Positions 15,009 to 22,771 of a stretch of 48,003 nucleotides of DNA are shown here, one piece after another. The position numbers were made by a program, and so were the translations under genes. Origin of the DNA: Ruminococcus sp. (lineage in GTDB: Bacteria > Bacillota > Clostridia > Oscillospirales > Acutalibacteraceae); contig JAFLSM010000015.1 in NCBI GenBank assembly GCA_022510955.1, forward strand, positions 1-48,003, given 5' to 3'. The notes under the pieces are model-generated. The model ran no database searches and was not told the DNA's origin. It saw only the letters and a list, made by a program, of their open reading frames with translations. The number at the start of each line of letters is the position of its first letter. The first letter of the stretch is position 1.

Positions 15009-17495
15009 ATGCGTAACAAGCGTGAAACAGACATAAGTCAATACACTGAAAAAAACAATGAGCCTATGGATTACTCATCAGAAGCCGAAAGCAGTGCCAA
15101 ACAATTTTTTAAAGGCACAGGAAGAATAATTGTCACACTTCTGTCAGTTGTTCTTGTTGCATCGATAATTTCGGGAATTTCGCTTTTTGTTTATATTTTT
15201 ACGATAGCTTCCGAACCAACAGGTATTGACCTTAAAGCTAAGTCGCTTAACCAGACAAGCTTTATTATGGTTGAAAACAAAGAAAGCGGCGAGTTTGAGG
15301 AGTATCAACAGCTTTATAGCACAGAAAACCGAATTTGGGTTGATAACAACAACATTCCTCAGTCAATGAAGGACGCTATTGTTGCTATTGAAGACAAGCG
15401 TTTTTATGACCACAACGGTGTTGATTGGACAAGAACGACATCTGCTGTTTTAAATCTTTTGACAGGCAACGACACATACGGCGGTTCAACACTGACACAG
15501 CAGCTCATTAAGAATATCACCGACGACAACGAGGTTTCTATCACCCGTAAGCTCCGTGAAATCTGCAAGGCATTGAATCTTGAAAAAGAATACACCAAGG
15601 ATCAAATTCTTGAAGCTTACCTAAATGTTGTAAACTTCGGCAACAACTGCCAGGGTGTTGAGGCTGCAGCACAGCTTTATTTTGACAAGAGCATTACCGA
15701 CTGTTCAATCGCAGAATGTGCGGCTATTGCAGGCATTACACAGAACCCTTCTCTTTGGAATCCTCTTGTTTATCCTGAAAACAATAAGGAACGCCGTGAG
15801 ATTGTTATTGACGCTATGCATGATCAGGGTAAAATTACCGACAAGGAATACGAAGATGCTATGAAAGAGTCTGCCAATATTACATTTGTCGGTTTTCAGA
15901 ACACAGATGACGATGACGATGATGACGATGATGAAAACGGATATGTACAGAATTGGTACATTGACGAGCTTTACTTTGATTTGCAAGCTGACCTCGCCGA
16001 ACTTTACGGCATAAGCGAAACAGCCGCATCTGACAAGCTTTTTACAGAAGGACTTAAAATATACTGTGCAATGGACCTTGATATGCAGAATTATATTGAG
16101 GAACAGGCACTTAAAATTGATAAAACTTATGACACAAACTTACAGATTGGCTCTACCATTATGGACTTTGACGGCAGAGTAATTGCAACAGTCGGCAGTT
16201 CAGAAAAAAAGACTAAGGCTTTGGAATGGGACAGAGCAAGAACCTCTGTACTACAGCCTGGTTCTTCAATTAAGCCTGTTATAGCTTATCCGCTTTGTAT
16301 TGAAAAAAAGCTTCTATACTTCTCTTCTGTTATTCAGGATGAACCTATTGACAACTATAAATACAATTCGGATGGTGTGCTTGTACCGGGTCCGGAAAAT
16401 GCCTATCGCCATTATAAGGGCAACATGTTGCTTTCCGATGCCATAATGTGGTCTTCAAATGCAACCGCCGCTCAGGCTATACAGTTGCTTGGCGGTCCGG
16501 GAGTTGCCTATGAACAAGCAGTTACAAAAATGGGTTTTGAAAATCTTTCCGACGAGGATCAGAACTATATTGGTGCTCTTGCTATCGGCGGTATGAACGG
16601 CGGTACTACTGTTCGTGAGATGGCTGCTGCATACACATATCTCGGCAACGGCGGTTTGTATTATAAGCCGTATACCTATTATTATGTAACCGATTCTGAA
16701 GACAATGTTATTCTTGATAACCGTTCACAAGTGCCTAAAAAAGCTTATTCAGCCGAAACAGCAGGCATTATGAACAGACTTCTTCACTACAATATGGTAA
16801 ATACAACAACTGCTATGACCAGCGCAGCATATGCAAGAATTGATGGCTGGGATATCATCGGCAAAACAGGTACTACCGATAATGATAAGGACTCATGGTT
16901 CTGCGGTGCATCTCCTTATGCTGTAATGGCTACATGGTGTGGATTTGATATGCCTGATTCAATATCTTCAAACGGTAAAACCGTTGCCGCATCATTCTTC
17001 TCAAATATTATGGGTAAATACCTTGAGAACAAGGAACAAAAGGATTACAAGCTCTCTCCTAACCTAATTGAGGCTGAGTTTAATCCATACTCCGGCTTGA
17101 TTGTTTCAACCGAATATATGTCGGGTAAGTATATTGGTTACTACACTGAGGATAATCTGCCTACATTTACAAGCTATGTAAGCAATTACGGTGACGGTAA
17201 CAACGACGATGATGATGACGACGATGACAGCTATACAGACAATTCTGACAGCAGTGATGTAAGCCGCGGTGAGTCGAGCGGAACCCACCACAACGGAGGC
17301 GAGTCAAGCGGCACCGGTGGCGGTGAATCCAGCGGCAGCGGTGGCGGTGAGTCAAGCGGTACCGGTGGCGGTGAATCCGGCGGCGACGAAGGCGGCGAGT
17401 CAAGCGGCAGCGGTGGCGGTGAATCCGGTGGTGACGAAGGCGGCGGTGAATCCGGCGGCGACGAAGGCGGAGATGCAGATACTTCTGCTGAGTAA
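15009..17495 (+). CDS. Class A penicillin-binding protein (PBP1A family) with acidic inserts
   Basis: Bifunctional glycan polymerase and transpeptidase of the cell wall. The 828-residue protein has a cytosolic N-terminus, one membrane helix (about residues 38-62), a GT51 domain with catalytic Glu128 in EDKRFYDH, GGSTLTQQL and LEAYLN, and a transpeptidase with S419-S-I-K422, S482-S-N and K619-T-G-T. A run of nine Asp (300-308) lies between the two domains and eight Asp (733-740) follow the transpeptidase. The last ~75 residues are a GGGESSG / GGESGGDEG low-complexity tail. The inserts are unusual; the catalytic motifs are intact, so it should be active. RBS AAAGGAG fixes the start. Followed by hom after 67 bp with a weak hairpin between. 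Confidence 0.93.
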   Translation: MRNKRETDISQYTEKNNEPMDYSSEAESSAKQFFKGTGRIIVTLLSVVLVASIISGISLFVYIFTIASEPTGIDLKAKSLNQTSFIMVENKESGEFEEYQQLYSTENRIWVDNNNIPQSMKDAIVAIEDKRFYDHNGVDWTRTTSAVLNLLTGNDTYGGSTLTQQLIKNITDDNEVSITRKLREICKALNLEKEYTKDQILEAYLNVVNFGNNCQGVEAAAQLYFDKSITDCSIAECAAIAGITQNPSLWNPLVYPENNKERREIVIDAMHDQGKITDKEYEDAMKESANITFVGFQNTDDDDDDDDDENGYVQNWYIDELYFDLQADLAELYGISETAASDKLFTEGLKIYCAMDLDMQNYIEEQALKIDKTYDTNLQIGSTIMDFDGRVIATVGSSEKKTKALEWDRARTSVLQPGSSIKPVIAYPLCIEKKLLYFSSVIQDEPIDNYKYNSDGVLVPGPENAYRHYKGNMLLSDAIMWSSNATAAQAIQLLGGPGVAYEQAVTKMGFENLSDEDQNYIGALAIGGMNGGTTVREMAAAYTYLGNGGLYYKPYTYYYVTDSEDNVILDNRSQVPKKAYSAETAGIMNRLLHYNMVNTTTAMTSAAYARIDGWDIIGKTGTTDNDKDSWFCGASPYAVMATWCGFDMPDSISSNGKTVAASFFSNIMGKYLENKEQKDYKLSPNLIEAEFNPYSGLIVSTEYMSGKYIGYYTEDNLPTFTSYVSNYGDGNNDDDDDDDDSYTDNSDSSDVSRGESSGTHHNGGESSGTGGGESSGSGGGESSGTGGGESGGDEGGESSGSGGGESGGDEGGGESGGDEGGDADTSAE

Positions 17496-17562
17496 TTTAT
17501 TAAACAGCATATAAATATGTTTATTATTATTTTCATATAAATTGGAAAGGTAAGGTAACGCT

Positions 17563-18798
17563 ATGGTATCAGTAGCAATAATGGGTCACGGTGTTGTGGG
17601 CTCCGGTGTAGCCGAAATTCTAACAACACACAAGAAAAAACTTTTTGCAGGACTTGGTGAGGAAATTTATATCAAGAAAATTCTTGACCTCAGAGAATTT
17701 CCTGACAGCCCACTTGCAGACAGATTTACAAAAGACTTTGATGACATTCTTAACGACAGAGAAATCAGAGTTGTTGCAGAGGTTATGGGTGGTGTTAATC
17801 CTGCTTATGACTTTGTTAAAAAGTGTCTTAAGTCCGGCAAAAGTGTTGTAACATCAAACAAGGAGCTTGTTGCTGCCAAGGGCGCAGAACTTCTTGACAT
17901 TGCAAAGGAAAACAATGTAAACTTCTTGTTTGAAGCATCTGTTGGCGGCGGTATTCCGATTATCCGTCCAATGAGCCAATGCCTTATTGCAAATAATGTT
18001 GACGAGGTTGCAGGTATCCTTAACGGTACAACAAACTTTATTCTCACAAAGATGATTACCGACGGTATGCAGTTTGATGACGCATTAAAGCTTGCACAGG
18101 ATTTGGGATTTGCCGAAAGAAATCCTGCTGCCGACATCGAAGGACACGATGCTTGTCGCAAAATCTGCATTCTTGCTTCTCTTGCCTACGGCAAGCATGT
18201 TTATCCGGATGCAGTACATACTGAGGGCATCACAAAAATTACTCTTGATGATGTAAAATATGCTGAGACATTCGGATGCGTAATTAAGCTTATCGGCAGA
18301 GTAAAGAAGCTTGAGGACGGCAAAATTGACATTATCGTAGCTCCTATGCTTGTTCCAAAAGAAAGTCAGCTTGCAAATATTGACTATGAGTTCAACGGAA
18401 TTATGGTTAGAGGCGACTGCACAGGCGATGTTGTATTCTACGGCAAGGGTGCAGGCAAACTGCCTACTGCAAGTGCTGTTGTAGCTGATATTGTTGACTG
18501 TTGCAAGCACCTCAAGACAAGAAAGTATCTTTACTGGACAGACGGAGACAGCAAAAACATTCTTCCTGTTGAAGAGTCTGTTAATGCTATGTATGTTCGT
18601 GCAAAAGGCGCAGACATCGCAGCAAAGGCAGAAAAAATCTTCGGCGGTGTAAGTATTATTGATAAAGCTGATTCTGCTGACAATGAAACAGCATTTGTTA
18701 CATCTGAAATTACTTTAGGTGAATTCAACGAAAAAATTGCAGCACTTGTAAATGAAGGTGCCGAGATTCTTTCAACAATTCGCATAGGCGATTTATAA
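17563..18798 (+). CDS. hom: Homoserine dehydrogenase
   Basis: NAD(P)H-dependent reduction of aspartate semialdehyde to homoserine, the branch to threonine and methionine. The 411-residue protein has the Rossmann loop GHGVVGSG, TSNKELVAAKG, EASVGGGIPII, NGTTNFILTKM, AERNPAADIEGHDACRKICIL with catalytic Lys and Asp, and a C-terminal ACT domain (about 335-411) for feedback control by threonine in homologues. Ribosome binding site AAGGTAAGG is present. It stands directly before lysC (24 bp), so the first and third steps of the aspartate family are co-expressed; aspartate semialdehyde dehydrogenase is not in the window. Confidence 0.95.
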   Translation: MVSVAIMGHGVVGSGVAEILTTHKKKLFAGLGEEIYIKKILDLREFPDSPLADRFTKDFDDILNDREIRVVAEVMGGVNPAYDFVKKCLKSGKSVVTSNKELVAAKGAELLDIAKENNVNFLFEASVGGGIPIIRPMSQCLIANNVDEVAGILNGTTNFILTKMITDGMQFDDALKLAQDLGFAERNPAADIEGHDACRKICILASLAYGKHVYPDAVHTEGITKITLDDVKYAETFGCVIKLIGRVKKLEDGKIDIIVAPMLVPKESQLANIDYEFNGIMVRGDCTGDVVFYGKGAGKLPTASAVVADIVDCCKHLKTRKYLYWTDGDSKNILPVEESVNAMYVRAKGADIAAKAEKIFGGVSIIDKADSADNETAFVTSEITLGEFNEKIAALVNEGAEILSTIRIGDL

Positions 18799-18822
18799 TT
18801 TTATAGAGGGAGTATATAACAC

Positions 18823-20028
18823 ATGAGTTTGATAGTTCAAAAATTCGGCGGCTCTTCTGTTGCTGATGCCGAAAGAGTTATGAATGTTGCGTCTATCGTA
18901 ACTGACACTTATGCAAAGGGCAATGATGTTGTAGTTGTTGTTTCGGCGCAGGGTGACACAACTGACGACCTTATTGACAAGGCAAACGAAATCAATCCAA
19001 AGGCTTCAAAAAGAGAAAAAGATATGTTGCTTGCAGCCGGCGAGCAGATTTCAATTTCACTTCTTGCAATGGCTATTGAAAAGCTTGGTTACCATGCCGT
19101 TTCTCTTCTTGGCTGGCAGGCAGGATTTGAAACTTCTTCCGCACACACAAGCGCAAGAATCAAAAGAGTTGATGCCTCAAGAATCAAGCGTGAGATTGAC
19201 AAGAAAAACATTGTAATTGTTGCAGGCTTCCAGGGCCTTTCAAAATACGGCGACATTACAACACTCGGCAGAGGCGGTTCAGACACAAGTGCTGTTGCCA
19301 TTGCTGCTGCTATGCACGCTGACCTTTGCCAGATTTTCACTGATGTTGAGGGTGTTTACACAGCTGACCCAAGAAAAGTAAAGAATGCTTCAAAACTCAG
19401 CGAGATTTCTTATGACGAAATGCTTGAGCTTGCTACTTTGGGTGCACAGGTACTTAACAACCGTTCAGTTGAAATGGCTAAAAAATATAATATTGAACTT
19501 GAGGTACTTTCAAGTCTTACAAAGGCTTCCGGTACTATTGTAAAGGAGAAATCTAAAATGGAAAAAATGTTAATCAGCAGTGTTGCAAAAGATACAGATG
19601 TTGCAAGAATTTCAGTTACAGGTATTCCTAATGTTCCGGGTCTTGCATTTAAGCTTTTCACAAAACTTTCTGCAAAGGACATCAATGTAGACATCATTCT
19701 TCAGTCAATCGGTCACGACGGCAAAAAGGATATTACATTCACTATTGCTAAGGACAGAATTGACGACGCTGTTGAGTGCCTTAATGCTTATGTTGAAGCA
19801 ATCGGTGCACACGAGGTTCTTTTTGATGATACAGTTGCTAAGGTTTCAATCGTTGGTGCAGGTATGGAAAGCCACGCAGGCGTTGCTGCAAAGATGTTTG
19901 AAGCTCTTTATGATGCACAGATTAACATCCAGATGATCAGCACAAGTGAAATTAAGGTTTCTGTACTTATTGATGCTGCTGACGCTGACAAGGCTGTAAG
20001 CGCTATTCACGCAAAGTTTTTTGATTAA
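18823..20028 (+). CDS. lysC: Aspartate kinase (lysine-sensitive type, alpha2beta2 organisation likely)
   Basis: Phosphorylates aspartate, committing it to lysine, threonine and methionine. The 401-residue protein has VQKFGGSSVADAERV at the N-terminus, the GRGGSDTSAVAIAAAMHAD kinase loop, FTDVEGVYTADPR, and two C-terminal ACT domains (about 255-325 and 335-401). It is the single-function short type of B. subtilis LysC. An in-frame ATG at 19558 has a strong ribosome binding site and would give a separate beta subunit, as known for B. subtilis aspartokinase II. Good GAGGGAG ribosome binding site at the main start. A terminator follows at 20049. Confidence 0.95.
   Translation: MSLIVQKFGGSSVADAERVMNVASIVTDTYAKGNDVVVVVSAQGDTTDDLIDKANEINPKASKREKDMLLAAGEQISISLLAMAIEKLGYHAVSLLGWQAGFETSSAHTSARIKRVDASRIKREIDKKNIVIVAGFQGLSKYGDITTLGRGGSDTSAVAIAAAMHADLCQIFTDVEGVYTADPRKVKNASKLSEISYDEMLELATLGAQVLNNRSVEMAKKYNIELEVLSSLTKASGTIVKEKSKMEKMLISSVAKDTDVARISVTGIPNVPGLAFKLFTKLSAKDINVDIILQSIGHDGKKDITFTIAKDRIDDAVECLNAYVEAIGAHEVLFDDTVAKVSIVGAGMESHAGVAAKMFEALYDAQINIQMISTSEIKVSVLIDAADADKAVSAIHAKFFD
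19558..20028 (+). CDS. Internal start: aspartokinase beta (regulatory) subunit
   Basis: In frame inside lysC, ATG at 19558-19560 is preceded by AAGGAG at 19543-19548, nine bases away. The product would be 156 residues beginning MEKMLISSVAKDTDV, holding both ACT domains and no kinase part. In B. subtilis aspartokinase II the beta subunit comes from just such an internal start; use here is inferred from that and from the strong site. Confidence 0.7.
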   Translation: MEKMLISSVAKDTDVARISVTGIPNVPGLAFKLFTKLSAKDINVDIILQSIGHDGKKDITFTIAKDRIDDAVECLNAYVEAIGAHEVLFDDTVAKVSIVGAGMESHAGVAAKMFEALYDAQINIQMISTSEIKVSVLIDAADADKAVSAIHAKFFD

Positions 20029-20048
20029 TAATTTAGACTTATAAATTT

Positions 20049-20082
20049 GGGATATGCAGAGATGCATATCCCTTTGTTTTTT
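20049..20082 (+). terminator. Terminator of the hom-lysC transcript
   Basis: GGGATATGC and GCATATCCC form a hairpin followed by TTTGTTTTTT, 20 bases after the lysC stop. Confidence 0.9.
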
Positions 20083-20086
20083 GAAA

Positions 20087-20114
20087 ATACTAATCGCCTA
20101 TAGAAGATTAGTAT
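20087..20114. repeat. Short palindrome ATACTAATC ... GATTAGTAT
   Basis: Nine-base arms separated by ten bases. A similar palindrome with the same GAAGATTAGTAT right arm lies at 22706-22740. Resembles but does not match the MITE termini (TACTAAACAC) and has no matching target duplication. A further partial arm ATACTATTAATAGGTAT follows at 20119-20134. Confidence 0.5.
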
Positions 20115-20133
20115 GAAATACTATTAATAGGTA

Positions 20134-20163
20134 TCGACAAAATGCAGATGAATATGATATACT
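20134..20163 (+). promoter_or_regulatory. Promoter of the DUF1858-trmK-nif3 operon
   Basis: TCGACA (20134-20139) and TATACT (20158-20163) separated by 18 bases. It sits just upstream of the leader hairpin at 20184-20250, so the hairpin would be at the 5' end of the mRNA. Confidence 0.5.
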
Positions 20164-20183
20164 TATATTAAAACAAATGATTG

Positions 20184-20250
20184 TTTTTTAGACGCTTAAT
20201 AGTGTTGCAACCATTGCATAACATCACAAATTTATGAAGCGTCGAAAAAA
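20184..20250 (+). promoter_or_regulatory. Long leader hairpin before the DUF1858 gene
   Basis: TTTTTTAGACGCTT (20184-20197) pairs with AAGCGTCGAAAAAA (20237-20250), 13 of 14 positions. Inside, GCAA-CCA-TTGC and GTGTT/AACA..CAC allow an inner stem. It ends about 13 bases before the ribosome binding site CGGAGGA. Unknown as a riboswitch class; could be a cis-regulatory or stabilising structure. Confidence 0.55.
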
Positions 20251-20277
20251 TCAAAATAAAAATCGGAGGAATTAAAA

Positions 20278-20475
20278 ATGGAAATTACAAAAAATTCAAT
20301 CATCGGTGATGTTCTTGACCAATACCCATATGTTGCAGATATTTTCTTTGGCATTGGTATGCACTGCCTCGGCTGTCCTGCATCCCGTGGCGAAACAATC
20401 GAAGAGGCTTGTCAGGTTCACGGTGCAGATGTTAACGCACTTATTGATTCCCTTAACAAAGCGATTGTAAAATAA
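20278..20475 (+). CDS. DUF1858 domain protein (hybrid-cluster-associated redox disulfide type)
   Basis: A 65-residue single-domain protein. It starts ITKNSIIGDVLDQYPYVADIFFGIGMHCLGCPASRGETIEEACQVHG; the CLGC motif (residues 31-34) is a CxxC pair expected to be redox active or to bind metal. This matches DUF1858, also described as the hybrid cluster protein-associated redox disulfide domain. Target unknown. A strong CGGAGGA ribosome binding site is present. The stop overlaps the start of trmK by one base, so the two are co-translated, a pairing common in Clostridia. Confidence 0.9.
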   Translation: MEITKNSIIGDVLDQYPYVADIFFGIGMHCLGCPASRGETIEEACQVHGADVNALIDSLNKAIVK

Positions 20476-21149
20476 TGAGCAGGAGTTCAAATTCACAGCT
20501 TGATAATCGTTTAAAGCTGTGCTCGGACTTTGTAAGAAACAATGCAAAATTAGCTGACATCGGCACAGACCACGCATATCTACCCGTGTGGCTGTGCCGT
20601 ATTGGCAGATGTCCAAGTGCTATTGCCGCTGACATTAATCCCGAGCCGCTAAAACGAGGAGCGCAAACTATTAGTGAAGCAGGTCTTTGCGATGTTGTCA
20701 CCACAAGGCTTTCAAACGGACTTGAGCAAATCAAACAGAACGAAGCTGACGACATTGTTATTGCAGGAATGGGCGGAGAACTGATTGCAAGGATTATGGC
20801 TGATTGCAGTTTTGCAAAGGACAGTACAAAACACTTTATTCTTCAGCCGATGACAAAGAGTGAAGAACTTATTAAGTGGCTGTGTGAAAACGGATATAAA
20901 ATCTTGAAGCAGGACTGCTGTGTGGCGGCAAATAAATGCTACACCGTTCTGCTTGTTGCATATTGCGGAGAAATTTCAGAAATGGATGAAAGCTATTATT
21001 ACATAGGCGAACTTTCTCCGCAAACAAATGAAACACATCTTCAATTTGTGAATAACCACATTAACAGGTTATTGAAAAAAGCAAAGGGAGATGTGCGTTT
21101 TGGTGCGCTTGCAGAAAAACTTAAAAAGATGTGCGTTATTAAATATTGA
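20475..21149 (+). CDS. trmK: tRNA (adenine22-N1)-methyltransferase
   Basis: Makes m1A22 in tRNA with S-adenosylmethionine. The 224-residue protein has the class I SAM site ADIGTDHAYLPVWL, AADINPEPLKRG, IVIAGMGGELIARIM and the QPMTKSEELIKWLCENGYKI motif, then a C-terminal helical coiled region, all typical of TrmK. The NADH-related alternatives are excluded by the GTDHAYLP loop. It is followed after 8 bases by the Nif3-like gene; trmK-nif3 is a well-known gene pair in Firmicutes. Confidence 0.93.
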   Translation: MSRSSNSQLDNRLKLCSDFVRNNAKLADIGTDHAYLPVWLCRIGRCPSAIAADINPEPLKRGAQTISEAGLCDVVTTRLSNGLEQIKQNEADDIVIAGMGGELIARIMADCSFAKDSTKHFILQPMTKSEELIKWLCENGYKILKQDCCVAANKCYTVLLVAYCGEISEMDESYYYIGELSPQTNETHLQFVNNHINRLLKKAKGDVRFGALAEKLKKMCVIKY

Positions 21150-21157
21150 GGTAAAAT

Positions 21158-21916
21158 ATGACAACAATTAACGACATAATGAAATATTTTGAAACCTTTG
21201 CCCCTCTTGCAACACAAATGGAATTTGATAATTCAGGTTTGCTTGTGGGTGACAAAGAAACAGCTGTTACAAATGTACTTGTAGCACTTGACATTACGGA
21301 AGATGTGGTACTCGAGGCTGAAAAAATCGGCTGTGAGCTTATAATCAGTCATCATCCCGTTATATTCAATCCAATTAAACATATGGGCACTCACAACCCT
21401 GCATATCTTCTTGCAAACAAGGGCATTGCCGCACTTTGTATGCACACCAATCTTGACCTTGGCACAGAATTTGGGGTTAATGTTGCACTTGCAAATGCAA
21501 TAGGTGTGCAAAATCCCATACTTGCCGAAATCGGAGAATGTCTTTTTGTGGGCGTTCTTGATAACGCTGTTGAAATGCATAACTTTGCACACAATGTTAA
21601 AACAGCACTAAACTGCAATGGACTTCGCTATACTGATGTAAATAACAGTGTAAAAACTGTTGCTGTATCATCGGGAGCAGGCGGTTCAAATGTGTTTGAA
21701 GCGGCAAAACTCGGTGCTGATGTGCTTGTTACAGGTGAAATTAAGCACCACGAAATAAATGCGGCAAACGCAATGAATATTAATATAATTGATGTGGGTC
21801 ACTACAAAAGTGAAGATATTGCAATTTTTCCGCTTATTATGCGACTTTCAGCCGAATTTTTTGATATCACTTTTACAAAATCGAAATCATACAGTGATTT
21901 TATTAAATATGTTTAA
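21158..21916 (+). CDS. Nif3-like dinuclear metal centre protein
   Basis: A 252-residue protein of the Nif3/YqfO/YbgI family, related proteins of which form hexamers with a dinuclear metal site. Metal ligands are visible in ELIISHHPVIFNPIKH, CMHTNLD and the C-terminal DVGHYKSEDIA. It is the short form, without the YqfO PII-like insertion. Some databases name it GTP cyclohydrolase I type 2; the true role in bacteria is unsettled. It lies directly after trmK. Confidence 0.9.
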   Translation: MTTINDIMKYFETFAPLATQMEFDNSGLLVGDKETAVTNVLVALDITEDVVLEAEKIGCELIISHHPVIFNPIKHMGTHNPAYLLANKGIAALCMHTNLDLGTEFGVNVALANAIGVQNPILAEIGECLFVGVLDNAVEMHNFAHNVKTALNCNGLRYTDVNNSVKTVAVSSGAGGSNVFEAAKLGADVLVTGEIKHHEINAANAMNINIIDVGHYKSEDIAIFPLIMRLSAEFFDITFTKSKSYSDFIKYV

Positions 21917-21944
21917 ATTCGCTTGCAAATATGCAAATTATTGA

Positions 21945-21973
21945 TTGCATATTTTGTAACAATTTGATATAAT
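21945..21973 (+). promoter_or_regulatory. Sigma-A promoter of trmB
   Basis: TTGCAT (21945-21950) and TATAAT (21968-21973) with a 17-base spacer. The -35 is part of an inverted repeat CAAATATGCAA / TTGCATATTTTG (about 21926-21956) that may also end the upstream transcript. Confidence 0.75.
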
Positions 21974-22041
21974 ATTATAGTTAATAATATTATATTTTAC
22001 TATGTTATTTTTCAAAAGAAAAATGATTTTGACGAGGTTTT

Positions 22042-22707
22042 ATGAGAATACGCAAAAAGAAATGGGCAGAGCCTGAGCTTGCTGTTTGTGACTTCTTTGT
22101 AAAAAATCCTGAAGAACACGCAGGCAGTTGGAACAAGGCTTTTCAAACCGAACAACCGTTGTATCTTGAAATTGGTTGCGGCAAGTGCGGATTTGCAGGT
22201 CAGCTTGCACTGAATAATCCCGATAAGAACATTATTGCAGTTGACATAAAAATTGATATGCTCGGCGTTGGAAGACGCACTATTGTTAAGCTGTTTGAAG
22301 AAGCAGGCAAAACTCAGGATGACATCACAAACCTTTTGCTTGTAAACTATAATGTTGAAAAGCTTGACACAATCATCACGGCTGATGATAAAATTGACAG
22401 ACTTTTTATTAACTTCTGTAACCCTTGGCCGAGAGCAAAACACAAAAAACGCAGACTAACATATTACAAAAAGCTTGAGATGTACAAAACCTTTCTCAAA
22501 CCCGAAAGTGAAATTCGCTTTAAGACCGATGATGACGAGCTGTTTGAAGAGAGCCTTGAATATTTTGAGCAGAGCGGTTATACGATTACTTACCTCACCC
22601 GTGACCTCCACGCAGAGAATTTTCCCGATAACATTGAAACTGAACACGAAAAAATGTTTTCTGCTGAGGGAATTAAAATCAAATTCTTGATTGCAAAGCA
22701 AAAATAA
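22042..22707 (+). CDS. trmB: tRNA (guanine46-N7)-methyltransferase
   Basis: Methylates G46 of tRNA with S-adenosylmethionine. The 221-residue protein has LEIGCGKCGFAGQLAL, IAVDIKIDMLG, the catalytic segment LFINFCNPWPRAKHKKRRL (the usual form is FPDPWPKKRHxKRRL, here with NFCNPWPRAKHKKRRL) and FKTDDDELFEESLEYF, ending in ETEHEKMFSAEGIKI. Length is typical. Ribosome binding site GACGAGG lies near the start. It has its own promoter, so it is a separate unit from trmK. Confidence 0.93.
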   Translation: MRIRKKKWAEPELAVCDFFVKNPEEHAGSWNKAFQTEQPLYLEIGCGKCGFAGQLALNNPDKNIIAVDIKIDMLGVGRRTIVKLFEEAGKTQDDITNLLLVNYNVEKLDTIITADDKIDRLFINFCNPWPRAKHKKRRLTYYKKLEMYKTFLKPESEIRFKTDDDELFEESLEYFEQSGYTITYLTRDLHAENFPDNIETEHEKMFSAEGIKIKFLIAKQK

Positions 22708-22740
22708 TACTAATAGCTGTTTTTATTGAAGATTAGTATT
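22706..22740. repeat. Short palindrome AATACTAAT ... ATTAGTATT after trmB
   Basis: Nine-base arms around a 17-base loop, directly overlapping the trmB stop codon. Shares GAAGATTAGTAT with the palindrome at 20087-20114. It may act as a transcription end or mRNA stabiliser; T-tract is weak. Confidence 0.5.
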
Positions 22741-22771
22741 AATTCAAATACACAGACAGGAGGCAAATGGT

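Noticed and set aside
17231..17536. Long Pro/Ser-rich open frame antisense to the PBP tail
   Set aside because: It is a by-product of the GGC/GAG/AGC repeat read on the other strand; no start signals.
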